A stretch of 38,440 nt of DNA, taken from the NCBI RefSeq assembly GCF_001613045.1, contig NZ_BDBP01000009.1, forward strand, positions 1-38,440, in the 5' to 3' direction. Below are positions 25,404 through 33,863 of this stretch, in pieces (position 1 is the stretch's first letter; each line of letters starts with the position of its first letter). This DNA comes from Nocardia lijiangensis NBRC 108240 (GTDB taxonomy: Bacteria > Actinomycetota > Actinomycetes > Mycobacteriales > Mycobacteriaceae). The translations under genes and the position numbers were made by a program. A model generated the notes under the pieces. It had not been told where the DNA came from, searched no databases, and was given only the letters and a program-made list of their open reading frames with translations.

Positions 25404-25534
25404 GACGCCCGGCACTGTGCCTCGACGGTAGGTCGCGACGGCGGCGGCGCGCTGGCTTTCTCCGAATCCTGTTCTCGGACATGCACATACCGATGTCGTG
25501 GGAACCATCGCCACCGGTCGGTACGCTGGATGAC

Positions 25535-26032
25535 ATGACCGAGCGCAAGCCGCCGGATCTGACCTTCGAATCGTGGATCGACAAGCAGGTCCGCGAGGCG
25601 ACCGAGCGCGGGGAATTCGACAATCTGCGCGGCGCGGGTCGCCCGATTCCCGGGGCGGGCACGTCGGTGGACGAGAACTGGTGGTTGCGCGGATACCTGC
25701 GGCGCGAGGGGGTGCGCGCCGACGGCATGCTGCCGGAATCGCTTGTACTGCGCCGCGATGTGGAGCGCATTCAGGAGACGGTGGCCGACCTGGATGCCGA
25801 GCGCCAGGTCCGCGCCGCGGTCGCCGAACTCAATGAGCGCGTGGTCCACTATCTGCGGGTGCCGACATCGCCGCACGTGCCGGTCGGTCCGGTGGACGCC
25901 GACGCGGTGGTCACTCGGTGGCGGGCCGACCGCACGCTCGCCTCGGGAACGCCCGCGCCTGTTGCGCCGCGACGCGTGCAGGAGACCGTGCCTGCGCCGA
26001 CGCGCCGGTGGTGGCAGCGTTTCCGCCGCTGA
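25535..26032 (+). CDS. DUF1992 family protein (DnaJ-C28-like)
   Basis: Encodes 165 residues. The N-terminal part is the DUF1992 (DNAJC28 conserved) pattern: FESWIDKQVREATERGEFDNLRGAGRPIP, then DENWWLRGYLRREGV and LPESLVLRRDVERIQE. There is no J domain. The C-terminal part is Pro/Arg-rich and ends WWQRFRR. Function unknown. ATG 25535 aligns with the family start. It is divergent from the acyl-CoA synthetase with 131 bp between them. Confidence 0.88.
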   Translation: MTERKPPDLTFESWIDKQVREATERGEFDNLRGAGRPIPGAGTSVDENWWLRGYLRREGVRADGMLPESLVLRRDVERIQETVADLDAERQVRAAVAELNERVVHYLRVPTSPHVPVGPVDADAVVTRWRADRTLASGTPAPVAPRRVQETVPAPTRRWWQRFRR

Positions 26033-26168
26033 CGCCCGACGCCGAGACCGGCAGGCTCCGCGCACATCCCGCGCCCGCCGTGCGGAGCGGCGAACCATCC
26101 GAACAGCTTTCGAAGGTCTCCGGTCTCGCATCACATGACCGATACGTCCGATTTGTCGTATTCCCTTG

Positions 26169-26185
26169 TACTACTGGCCGTAGTA
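26169..26185. promoter_or_regulatory. BlaI/CopY-type operator upstream of the F0 cluster
   Basis: TACTAC at 26169-26174 and GTAGTA at 26180-26185 are perfect inverted arms around TGGCC. BlaI/MecI/CopY repressors bind TACTAC/GTAGTA or TACA/TGTA dyads. A possible promoter brackets it: TTGTAC at 26167-26172 as -35 and AAGAAT at 26189-26194 as -10 with a 16-bp spacer, which would place the operator where a repressor blocks polymerase. It is 70 bp before the atpI-like start. I recall a report that the M. tuberculosis BlaI regulon includes the ATP synthase operon; that should be checked. Confidence 0.6.
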
Positions 26186-26255
26186 AGTAAGAATGGCCTT
26201 GTGACGCGGACGGCGACATTGCCATCCACCGTCATTCACCACTGAGGGAGGGCTT

Positions 26256-26617
26256 ATGTCGGTCAACGGCGACCGCGTCCCGATCATCGTCTCCGTCGCA
26301 GCGGGGATCACGGTTCTCGCTGCCGCCGGGATATACGATCGGCTGCTGTTGGGTGTATTCATCTGCGCCGGAATTGTTTTGGGTTCGATCAACGCGTGGC
26401 TCACCCGCCTCGGTATGGCGGCGATCCTGGGTGAGCACGCCTCCGGCGCGGGCGGCTCGGCGGCCCTGGCCGGGTTGCGACTGTTCGGCGTCACAGCGCT
26501 CGCGCTGGTCGTGGGTGTCCTGACACGACCGGACGGGCTGGGCATTCTCTACGGGCTGGTGGCATTTCAGATCGGCGCCTCGCTCTGGGCGGCCGCGCCG
26601 GGGCTGCGGAGTGCCCG

Positions 26618-26621
<4 letters not shown>
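26256..26621 (+). CDS. Small membrane protein, AtpI-like
   Basis: A 121-residue protein with about four hydrophobic segments ([41 protein letters not shown], a segment after residue 70 and [18 protein letters not shown]). It sits in the place of the atpI-like gene that precedes atpB in ATP synthase operons, and the [10 protein letters not shown] segment fits that family, which helps assemble the c-ring. The ATG at 26256 follows GAGGGAGGG. Its stop overlaps the atpB start as ATGA. Assignment rests on context and topology, not on a distinctive motif. Confidence 0.75.
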
Positions 26622-27662
<1,041 letters not shown>

Positions 27663-27666
27663 TGCC

Positions 27667-28125
27667 ATGGCCACCGAAACCCTTGCGAGCCAGAACTTTC
27701 TGATTCCCAACGGCACATTCTTCGTCGAGCTGGCGATCTTCCTGTTCGTGTTCGCCGTCATCTGGTTGTTCGTGGTGCCGCCGATCCGCGATGTCCTCGA
27801 ACAACGGCAAGCCCGCGTCACCGACGCCGCCGACCACCGGCAACGGGCACGGGAATTGTTCGCCGCGGCCGCGGACGGGTACAGGTCCTCGCTCGCACAA
27901 GCCCACACCGGCTCGGCGCGGCTACGCGAACAGGCCAGGAACGAAGGCCGGGCGGTCCTGATCGCGGCGCGCGACCGGGCGCAAGACCAGACCGACGAGA
28001 TGGTGGTGGCGGCCACCACACAACTGCGAGACCAGGCCGCTGCGGCGGCGACACAGTTCGACGCGCATCTCGATCCACTGGCGCACGACCTGGCGGATCG
28101 GGTGATCGGAGGTGGACAACGATGA
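27667..28125 (+). CDS. atpF: ATP synthase F0 subunit b, orphan copy
   Basis: A 152-residue stator subunit: one N-terminal membrane helix (FLIPNGTFFVELAIFLFVFAVIWLFVVPP) and a long Ala/Arg/Gln-rich helical stalk with RQRARELFAAAADGYRSSLAQAH and LREQARNEGRAVLIAARDRA. NFLIPNGTFF and PPIRDVLEQRQ match mycobacterial AtpF. It is shorter than the roughly 170-residue mycobacterial protein. It starts four bases after atpE and its stop overlaps the next start as ATGA. Confidence 0.92.
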   Translation: MATETLASQNFLIPNGTFFVELAIFLFVFAVIWLFVVPPIRDVLEQRQARVTDAADHRQRARELFAAAADGYRSSLAQAHTGSARLREQARNEGRAVLIAARDRAQDQTDEMVVAATTQLRDQAAAAATQFDAHLDPLAHDLADRVIGGGQR

Positions 28126-28667
28126 ACAACAGCGACGGCATCTACGACATCACTTGGGACTGGCCCGTATTCGTCAGTCAGCTGTTCGGCTTCGCCGTCA
28201 TCGTCGGCGCACTGTCGAAATGGGTTGCGCCGCGAGTACGCACGGTCATGCGGAAAGCACAGCATTCGATTCACGAACAAATGGAGGAAAGCACGGACGC
28301 CGCAGCAGAATTGGCGGCCGCCGAACGAGCCTTCGCCGAGGCCGCCGCTGCCGCTCACGCCGAGGCCGCACGCATCGGCCGGGAGGCGCGTGACGACGCC
28401 GACCGGATCGTCGCCGCACTGCGCGACACCGCCGCGGCCGAAGTCGAACGCGTGCGACGGCAAGGCCTCGCCCACATCGCCCAGGTCCATCGGCAACTGG
28501 AGGAAGAACTCACACACGAACTCACCACCGGAGTGATCGACCGCGCCGAGTCCATAGCGCGCGACCGCCTCCGATCACACCGAGCCAGATCGGAAAGTAT
28601 CGACCACTTCCTCGACGAATTGGCGATACAGGCCCGGCTCGCGGAAGAACTCACTCGCCTGCCGTAA
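28122..28667 (+). CDS. b'-type stator subunit, equivalent to AtpH without its delta domain
   Basis: A 181-residue protein whose sequence follows the N-terminal b-like portion of mycobacterial AtpH (b-delta fusion): FVSQLFGFAVIVGALSKWVAPRVRTVM as membrane anchor, then an Ala/Glu/Arg-rich coiled helix, and a match to the segment just before delta (SIARDRLRSH and SIDHFLDELAIQA). It ends about there, with no delta (OSCP) domain, so it could not by itself tie F0 to F1. Ends with a normal stop and is followed by a hairpin; there is no downstream delta-like sequence, so this is not a simple frameshift. A b/b' peripheral stalk pair is formed with the previous gene. Confidence 0.85.
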   Translation: MNNSDGIYDITWDWPVFVSQLFGFAVIVGALSKWVAPRVRTVMRKAQHSIHEQMEESTDAAAELAAAERAFAEAAAAAHAEAARIGREARDDADRIVAALRDTAAAEVERVRRQGLAHIAQVHRQLEEELTHELTTGVIDRAESIARDRLRSHRARSESIDHFLDELAIQARLAEELTRLP

Positions 28668-28693
28668 TCCGTTCACTCCCATCACATCTCACG

Positions 28694-28722
28694 GCGCCCA
28701 GGTCGGTTCACGATCTGGGCGC
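28694..28722. terminator. Strong hairpin between the F0 cluster and arsR1
   Basis: GCGCCCAG at 28694-28701 and CTGGGCGC at 28715-28722 are perfect inverted arms. The pairing continues inward with one G-T wobble to 28705/28711, giving a 12-bp stem with a five-base loop. It lies between convergent genes and could end transcription from both sides. No T-tract is present, as is common in high-GC actinobacteria. Confidence 0.65.
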
Positions 28723-28786
28723 ACTCGATGTTCCGGCAGGGTCGCGCCGTGGCCCGATCTGCCTCAGCCGGCGAAGTTCGGCTGGT

Positions 28787-29146
28787 TCAGCGGCAGCAGT
28801 TGGGATCGAGGACGACGCACAGTGCGGCCAAGGCGTCGCGACGGGCGCGGTGGATGGTGTTCATGCCGCGGCGTTCGGATTCCACCAGACCGGCGGTGCG
28901 CAGCTGGGTCAGGTGATGACTGGCGGTCGATTCGGCGACGCCGACCGCGGCGGCCAGATCGCCACTGTTCTCCTGTCCATCGGGGCTGGTCAGCAACAGC
29001 GACAGCAGTCGGACCCGGACCGGGTCGGCGATGGCCTTCAGGCGCAGCGCCACCTCCAGCGCGGCGTCGTCGTCGAGCGGTGCTGCGGCGACGGGTGTGC
29101 AGCAGACCGGGGCGGACATGTCGATCACGGGCAGAGCCTTGGGCAT
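28787..29146 (-). CDS. arsR: ArsR-family metalloregulator 1
   Basis: A 119-residue winged-helix repressor that leaves DNA when it binds arsenite or a similar metal. The fold is ALRLKAIADPVRVRLLSLL, then GDLAAAVGVAESTASHHLTQLRTAGLVESERRGMNTIHR. Cys15-Cys16 near the N-terminus (PVCCTP) and Cys110, Cys117-Cys118 at the C-terminus are candidate As(III) ligands; the vicinal N-terminal pair resembles C. glutamicum ArsR Cys15/Cys16, though its third ligand Cys55 has no counterpart here. ATG 29146 begins a normal-length protein. Divergent from arsI, with operator-like dyads between; compare Rv2640c. Confidence 0.9.
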   Translation of the reverse strand: MPKALPVIDMSAPVCCTPVAAAPLDDDAALEVALRLKAIADPVRVRLLSLLLTSPDGQENSGDLAAAVGVAESTASHHLTQLRTAGLVESERRGMNTIHRARRDALAALCVVLDPNCCR

Positions 29147-29168
29147 ACGACCAACCTTACCCACTTCA

Positions 29169-29225
29169 TTGACATATGTCGAAAAAGTCGGCAGACTCGA
29201 CACCGTCAGTTCTTCGATATATGTC
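29169..29225. promoter_or_regulatory. ArsR-type operator pair in the arsR1-arsI gap
   Basis: GACATATGTC at 29171-29180 is a perfect 10-bp palindrome, flanked by TT and GAA. A close variant, GATATATGTC, is at 29216-29225, 45 bp away. The two sites fill the 98-bp divergent gap and fit binding of ArsR/SmtB-type dimers controlling both arsR1 and arsI. Confidence 0.55.
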
Positions 29226-29244
29226 TCACAACTGGAGGTCCATG

Positions 29245-29757
29245 ATGTCCCGCGTTCAACTCGCACTCAATGTCGATGACATCGATGCCGCCGTAGCGTT
29301 CTACTCGACCCTGTTCGCCGCCGAGCCCGCCAAGCGCAAGCCCGGTTATGCCAACTTCGCCATCGCCGACCCGCCGCTGAAGCTGGTGCTGATCGAAAAC
29401 CGTGGCGCCGGAGGGAGTGTCAACCACCTCGGTGTCGAGGTGGAGACCTCGGCGCAAGTGCACTCCGAGATCGCACGCCTGTCGGCGGCGGGCCTGTTCA
29501 CCGAGGAGCAGATCGCGACCACGTGTTGTTTCGCCACCCAGGACAAGGTGTGGGTCGGCGGACCCGACGCCGAACGCTGGGAGGTCTACACCGTGCTCGC
29601 CGACAGTGACACCTTCGGCGCCGCGCCCGAGTTCGCGGACGACGACGCTGAGGCTGTGCAGGCATGCTGCACCAGCACCGCGCCGGCCGGACAGGCCTGC
29701 TGCACGCCGCAGGCCAAAGAGGAGGCCATCGCCGGCGGCGCCACCTGTTGCCGCTGA
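29245..29757 (+). CDS. arsI: ArsI/CadI glyoxalase-fold dioxygenase
   Basis: A 170-residue VOC-fold protein of the CadI/ArsI family; ArsI enzymes cleave the C-As bond of methylarsenite with Fe(II) and oxygen, and CadI is the cadmium-induced mycobacterial relative (Rv2641). Candidate iron ligands Gln5 (RVQLALNV), His61 (VNHLGVEV) and Glu113 (RWEVYTV) are present, and the As(III)-binding pair Cys94-Cys95 (ATTCCFA). The tail has three further Cys-Cys pairs (QACCTS, QACCTP, TCCR). ATG 29245 has TGGAGG about six bases upstream; ATG 29242 is alternative. Divergent from arsR1, 69 bp before arsR2. Confidence 0.92.
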   Translation: MSRVQLALNVDDIDAAVAFYSTLFAAEPAKRKPGYANFAIADPPLKLVLIENRGAGGSVNHLGVEVETSAQVHSEIARLSAAGLFTEEQIATTCCFATQDKVWVGGPDAERWEVYTVLADSDTFGAAPEFADDDAEAVQACCTSTAPAGQACCTPQAKEEAIAGGATCCR

Positions 29758-29800
29758 GCACCCCCGGGTCGTTGTTCACCGGGTGTTCGTTTGCGCTCGA

Positions 29801-29834
29801 TTTAGACAACCATCAATATCGATGGGTGTCTAAA
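29801..29834. promoter_or_regulatory. Long dyad operator at the arsR2 start
   Basis: TTTAGACA at 29801-29808 and TGTCTAAA at 29827-29834 are perfect outer arms; after one mismatch, CCATC (29810-29814) and GATGG (29821-29825) pair inside, around AATATC. The site overlaps the GTG start of arsR2, fitting autorepression. CATC-N6-GATG resembles ArsR boxes of actinobacteria. Confidence 0.65.
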
Positions 29835-30200
29835 CAGTCGTTGCCGTTGATCGGGGTGACCTCCGCGTGCGAGGTCGCCCCGCTGGTACGTGAACCGTTG
29901 TCCGCCGATTCCGCCGCTGAGCTGGCCGGGGTGTTCAAGGCGCTGTCGGATCCCGTGCGGTTGCGCCTGTTGAGCCTGGTCGCCAGCCGGGTCGGCGCGC
30001 AGGCCTGCGTGTGCCAGCTCTCCGAAGCATTCGACCTGACCCAGCCCACGATCTCCCACCACCTGAAAGTGCTGCGCGAGGCCGGGCTGCTGTCGAGCGA
30101 GCGGCGCGGGTCATGGGTGTATTACCGGCTCGAACCCGCGGTGCTGGCGCAGCTGTCGCAGCTCCTGCACACCACGGTGCCCGCGGCGGTTGCCCCGTGA
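29826..30200 (+). CDS. arsR: ArsR-family metalloregulator 2
   Basis: A 124-residue winged-helix repressor. It has [18 protein letters not shown], the metal-site helix QACVCQLSEAF with Cys61 and Cys63 (the ELCVC-type motif of ArsR), LTQPTISHHLKVLREAGLLSSERRGSWVYYRL, and a further Cys15. The Cys15/61/63 set could hold arsenite. GTG 29826 is the first start in frame and lies in its own operator, so the message may be nearly leaderless. Its end overlaps the next gene start. Position and sequence match the role of Rv2642. Confidence 0.9.
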   Translation: MSKQSLPLIGVTSACEVAPLVREPLSADSAAELAGVFKALSDPVRLRLLSLVASRVGAQACVCQLSEAFDLTQPTISHHLKVLREAGLLSSERRGSWVYYRLEPAVLAQLSQLLHTTVPAAVAP

Positions 30201-30921
30201 GCGAGCTGTCGCGCGGTTGCTGGCAGTGTTCGTCGGGACCGCCCTGCTCGTCGCGGTTGTCGTCGGCTCCGGTATCGCCGCGGAGCAGCTATCGCCGCGC
30301 GATGTCGGGCTGCAACTGCTGGCGAACTCCACCGCCACGGTGTTCGGGCTCGGCGTGCTCATCCTGGTGTTCGGGCCGATCTCGGGCGCGCATTTCAACC
30401 CGGTCGTATCCTTCGCCGACTGGCTGACCGGACGCCGCGACGGCATCGGTCTGACGCTGCGCGATGCCACCGCCTACGCCCTCGCCCAGACTCTCGGCGC
30501 TATCGCCGGTGCGATCCTGGCGAACGTGATGTTCGACCTGGCCGCCGCGCAGGTGTCGACTCACCACCGCATCACCGCCGGCCATCTCGTCGGGGAAGTG
30601 GTCGCCACCGCCGGGCTGATCGCGGTGATCTTCGCATTGGCTCGCAGCGGCCGCGCCGCGATGTCGGCGGCCACCGTCGCCGCCTGGATCGGCGCCGCCT
30701 ACTGGTTCACCAGCTCCACCAGTTTCGCCAACCCCGCGGTCACGATCGGTCGCGCCTTCACCGACACCTTCGCGGGTATCGCCCCCGCGTCGGTGCCCGG
30801 ATTCATCGCCGCCCAGATCGCGGGTGCACTGCTCGGGCTCGGACTGATTGCACTGATCTACCCGCGCTCGGTGGCCGCCGACAGCGCTGTGGTCGCCCAC
30901 CCCGCCGATCACATCGCCTGA
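30190..30921 (+). CDS. MIP-family channel (aquaglyceroporin) in the ars operon
   Basis: A 243-residue aquaporin-family channel. First pore motif NPV at 70-72 (SGAHFNPVVSF), second NPA at 181-183 (SFANPAVTIGR) with Arg188 of the selectivity filter. Six hydrophobic segments are visible. In S. meliloti AqpS, a MIP protein in an ars operon lets As(III) made by ArsC leave the cell, in place of a pump; the same layout is seen here. TTG 30190 overlaps arsR2; a different start a little further in is possible. No Acr3/ArsB pump was found in the window. Confidence 0.85.
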   Translation: MPRERAVARLLAVFVGTALLVAVVVGSGIAAEQLSPRDVGLQLLANSTATVFGLGVLILVFGPISGAHFNPVVSFADWLTGRRDGIGLTLRDATAYALAQTLGAIAGAILANVMFDLAAAQVSTHHRITAGHLVGEVVATAGLIAVIFALARSGRAAMSAATVAAWIGAAYWFTSSTSFANPAVTIGRAFTDTFAGIAPASVPGFIAAQIAGALLGLGLIALIYPRSVAADSAVVAHPADHIA

Positions 30922-30981
30922 GCCGGCCCCTCGCGACTCGACCGGCGACTCCTCCTTCGACCCGAAAGACCCACTCTCGCC

Positions 30982-31389
30982 ATGACTTCCAGACCCAGCG
31001 TGCTTTTCGTCTGCGTCCACAACGCCGGACGTTCCCAAATGGCGCAAGGCTTCCTCACCCACCTCGCCGGAGATGCCATCGAAGTCCGCTCCGCGGGCAG
31101 CGCCCCTGGCGACTCCCTCAACCCGGCCGCCGTCGAAGCGATGGCCGAACTCGGCATCGACATCACCGACCAGACGCCGAAAATCCTCACCCCCGACGCG
31201 GTGGAGACCTCCACCATCGTGATCACCATGGGCTGCGGCGACACCTGCCCATACTTCCCCGGCGTCGACTACCGCGACTGGAAACTCGACGACCCCGCAG
31301 GCAAGGGCGTGGACGCAGTGCGCCCGATCCGCGACGAGATCCGCACCCGCATCGAAGCCCTGATCGCCGAACTGCTGCCCGATCGGTAG
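30982..31389 (+). CDS. arsC: Arsenate reductase, low-molecular-weight phosphatase type
   Basis: Reduces As(V) to As(III). The 135-residue protein has the P-loop CVHNAGRS with Cys11 and Arg17 (CX5R), RSAGSAPG, and a second cysteine region MGCGDTCPYFPG with Cys85 and Cys89, then DWKLDDP with the acid-catalyst Asp. The presence of MshC in the same window makes mycothiol/mycoredoxin a plausible electron donor, as shown for C. glutamicum enzymes; thioredoxin is an alternative. ATG 30982. It closes the ars operon, and the gap from the channel gene is 60 bp. Confidence 0.95.
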   Translation: MTSRPSVLFVCVHNAGRSQMAQGFLTHLAGDAIEVRSAGSAPGDSLNPAAVEAMAELGIDITDQTPKILTPDAVETSTIVITMGCGDTCPYFPGVDYRDWKLDDPAGKGVDAVRPIRDEIRTRIEALIAELLPDR

Positions 31390-31623
31390 CCGTGGAACAC
31401 CCGATGTGATCCCCGAAGTCTCCGTGCTCTAAGATCGAGTTCCCTTGCGAACGTTGTTATTCACGCATCCGCTTGCAGCCACTGAGCCATAGCGTAAAAG
31501 CCTTCTCGTGCGTTTCGGTCGTCGGAGAAGTGGTGAGTCGCGATCGGTTCGCGCTGCGCTGCAGCGATGGAATTTCGTTGTGCCGCAATGCCGACGGGGT
31601 GATCTGATGTCGGAATGGCAGGT

Positions 31624-32452
31624 ATGAGGATCACGGTGTGCCTCCCCTCGTGCGAAGTCGCGCGGATGGAAGCCGCAGTCGCGGAAGCGATGGCACCATT
31701 CGAGCTCGACTACACCCGAGACGAGGCTCTCGATATTTGGGATGCTTGGCGGATCACCGAAGGCACCGATACCAGCGGGTTGCCGTTGTGCTTGGCTTCG
31801 AACGCGACAACAGGCTCCTTCATCAGTCCGCAACAGTCCACCATCCGGGGGGCCCGACGACATGGAGACAATTCCCAACGAATTCGGCTGGTGCGCAGGC
31901 GGTCCCCGTGTACTTCTCGACCTACTGACGTCGCGGGAATATCGACAACAGACACAGACCTCGGCGGACGCCATCTGGCAGCGGTGGCATGAACTTGCTA
32001 AAGAGTTGCCCGCCGCCCGGCCCTGAGACTTCTTCTACGAGAGTCACATTGTCGATCTGGACGCAGAATCATCCGAGAGATGCGATCGGGCATCGGCGGG
32101 CTACTCCGCCCAGCCCCTTGTTCGCGCCTTCGAAAACTACCTGGACAGGTTTCCCGCCACGCGCGCGGTGGATCTGCCCTGGGGTTGGTTCGATCCGGTC
32201 GACAGAATCGGGCCTGTCACCCGGGAATAATTCGTCGCTCGAGCCGTGGAACACGCTCTCCCACAACGCAATATCCTCACACTGGAGGGTTGGTGGTACG
32301 AGGACGGCCGGTCAGGGATCCACGGCACCTGCGACAGCTCCACCGATTGCCCACATGAGCCGGACCTGGCCGCGGGCTACGACCACATTGCCGACTATTT
32401 GGCGGCCCTGCCGGACGATACGCTGCTGGTCAACCTGCGCTGCCACGTCTGA
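31624..32452 (+). pseudogene. Decayed hypothetical gene with two frameshifts and two stops
   Basis: Coherent protein sequence runs through three frames: frame 1 from ATG 31624 (RITVCLPSCEVARMEAAVAEA to EALDIWDAWRI), frame 3 around 31785-31850 (VAVVLGFERDNRLLHQSATVHHPGG), then frame 2 from about 31852 (DDMETIPNEFGWCAGGPRVLLDLL and on). Frame 2 then reads through TGA 32024-32026 and TAA 32228-32230 to EGWWYEDGRSG, DYLAALPDDTLLVNLRCHV and a stop at 32452. The second shift coincides with a run of six G at 31847-31852. The reconstructed ~277-residue protein resembles a hypothetical Streptomyces-type family of unknown function that I recall by its ending YLAxLPxDTLLVxxRCH. Local GC is lower than in its neighbours. 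No functional product is expected. Confidence 0.75.
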
Positions 32453-32480
32453 GCAGCACTGTCTCGGCTCGGGGCTGCAT

Positions 32481-33455
32481 CTACTCGAATGATTCCCGTT
32501 TGATCTCGGCGGGCGTCTTGTCGGTGCGGAGTCCCCGCCAGCTGGGATGACGCAGGCCCTCGGGCGTGGCCTCGCGATATTCGATATCGGCGACCAAGTC
32601 GGGCTCGACCCAGTGCGCCGCCATGGCCAGCGCGCGCGGCGGCGGCACATCGAAAGGCGTTTCGGGGCGGGCAATTTCGTCGAGGCGGGCGCGTAGGCTG
32701 CGCCGTTCGGCAAGCGTCCACCCGGTGCCGACGCTGCCGATAGGCACCAGCCGCCCGGCCGAATCATGTGCTCCCAGTAGTAAAGACCCGAATGTCTTGG
32801 CGAAGGGACCATTTCCCGGCAGCCACCCGGCGATGACGGCTTCGGTGGTTTTCCGGAACGGCATTTTGATCCAGTTACGCGTTCGCTCACCCGGTTGATA
32901 CGTGGAGTCGAGGCGTTTGGCGACCAGACCCTCGAGCCCGTTCTCCGCCGCGGCCGCGGACAGCGCCTCGGGATCGATGTCGGTCCAATAGGGCGACACC
33001 TGGATCGGGGGGCGGGTGAGGTCGAGCTGCGCCAGCAGGTCCCGCCGCTGCAGATACGGCACGCCGGTGGTGGCATTTCCGTCAAGGGCGAGCAGATCGA
33101 AGATCATGTACAGCACCGGAACGTCTCGGATCAGCTGCGCGGAGGGCGCCCGCACGTGCATGCGCCGCTGGAGCCGGGAGAACGACGGTGCGCCGTGCGC
33201 CCCCTCGGGCGCGACGATCTCCCCGTCGAGGGTGACCGAGTGATCGCCGGACGCCGCGACGACAGCGGCGGCGATTTCGGGAAACGAGCCGGTGACCTGT
33301 TTGCGGTTGCGACTGTAGAGCTGGCAGGTCCCTTCGGCGGCTGCGGCGACGGCGCGCATGCCGTCCCATTTCATCTCGAAAGCCCAACCGTCCGGGTTCT
33401 CGGGCGGTCGTCCGGAGCGAGCCAGCATCGGCGACGGCGCGGACACCACTGACAC
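32481..33455 (-). CDS. ATP-dependent DNA ligase (LigC/LigD-like ligase domain)
   Basis: Seals nicks in DNA with ATP. The 324-residue protein has adenylation motif I EMKWDGMRAV with Lys29, LYSRNRKQVT (motif III-like SRN), LDGEIV, FDLLALDG (motif IIIa-like), GLEGLVAKRLDSTYQPGERTRNWIK (motif IV-V) and an OB-fold end SVGTGWTLAERRSL. It is ligase-only, with no polymerase or nuclease domain; Ku is not nearby. This fits LigC-type enzymes of mycobacteria. GTG 33455. It runs opposite to its neighbours and may support non-homologous end joining or base excision repair (family inference). Confidence 0.92.
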   Translation of the reverse strand: MSVVSAPSPMLARSGRPPENPDGWAFEMKWDGMRAVAAAAEGTCQLYSRNRKQVTGSFPEIAAAVVAASGDHSVTLDGEIVAPEGAHGAPSFSRLQRRMHVRAPSAQLIRDVPVLYMIFDLLALDGNATTGVPYLQRRDLLAQLDLTRPPIQVSPYWTDIDPEALSAAAAENGLEGLVAKRLDSTYQPGERTRNWIKMPFRKTTEAVIAGWLPGNGPFAKTFGSLLLGAHDSAGRLVPIGSVGTGWTLAERRSLRARLDEIARPETPFDVPPPRALAMAAHWVEPDLVADIEYREATPEGLRHPSWRGLRTDKTPAEIKRESFE

Positions 33456-33752
33456 AGCATATCTTCAGCTTCACCGCACATTGCAAGCCCATGCGCAATC
33501 TACCTGCATTAATTAGTGAATAGCATGGCGCATTTGCCTGCGTGGATATTGTTCAGCAAATAGCGAGTAGGCGGTCGACGAGAGCCGACCCATCTGCCAC
33601 GGCACCGCGGTCCAGCACATCCAGGCTGGCCCCGCTGGAACAACACCGCAGTCGGTATTCGGCGTTCTGGTGTCGGAGGCCGCATCTACGATGCCGTTGA
33701 CACTCAGACCCCAAATCCGTTGGGGCCGTGCCGCCAAGACCTGGAGAACGAT
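33456..33752. other. AT-rich noncoding gap
   Basis: The stretch around 33480-33560 is markedly AT-richer than the window (for example TGCATTAATTAGTGAATAG) and has a 6-bp inverted pair ATGCGC/GCGCAT. It probably holds the divergent promoters for the ligase and for the genes that follow. No supported gene. Confidence 0.4.
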
Positions 33753-33863
33753 ATGCAGCTTTCGGATACCGCACGCGTGCCGGAGACGGACAACCGGCAA
33801 GCATGGCTCGGCCACGTGGATCCGATGACTGCAGCGGGCGACTCGATTCGGGTCCGCGGCTGA
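33753..33863 (+). CDS. 36-residue ORF coupled to the polyimmunity-like gene
   Basis: ATG 33753 follows CTGGAGA, and the frame ends in TGA 33861-33863, which overlaps the next ATG as TGATG. The product reads MQLSDTARVPETDNRQ then AWLGHVDPMTAAGDSIRVRG. I do not recognise it. The tight coupling supports the start chosen for the next gene and may mark a short leader peptide or the remnant of a larger gene. Confidence 0.35.
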   Translation: MQLSDTARVPETDNRQAWLGHVDPMTAAGDSIRVRG

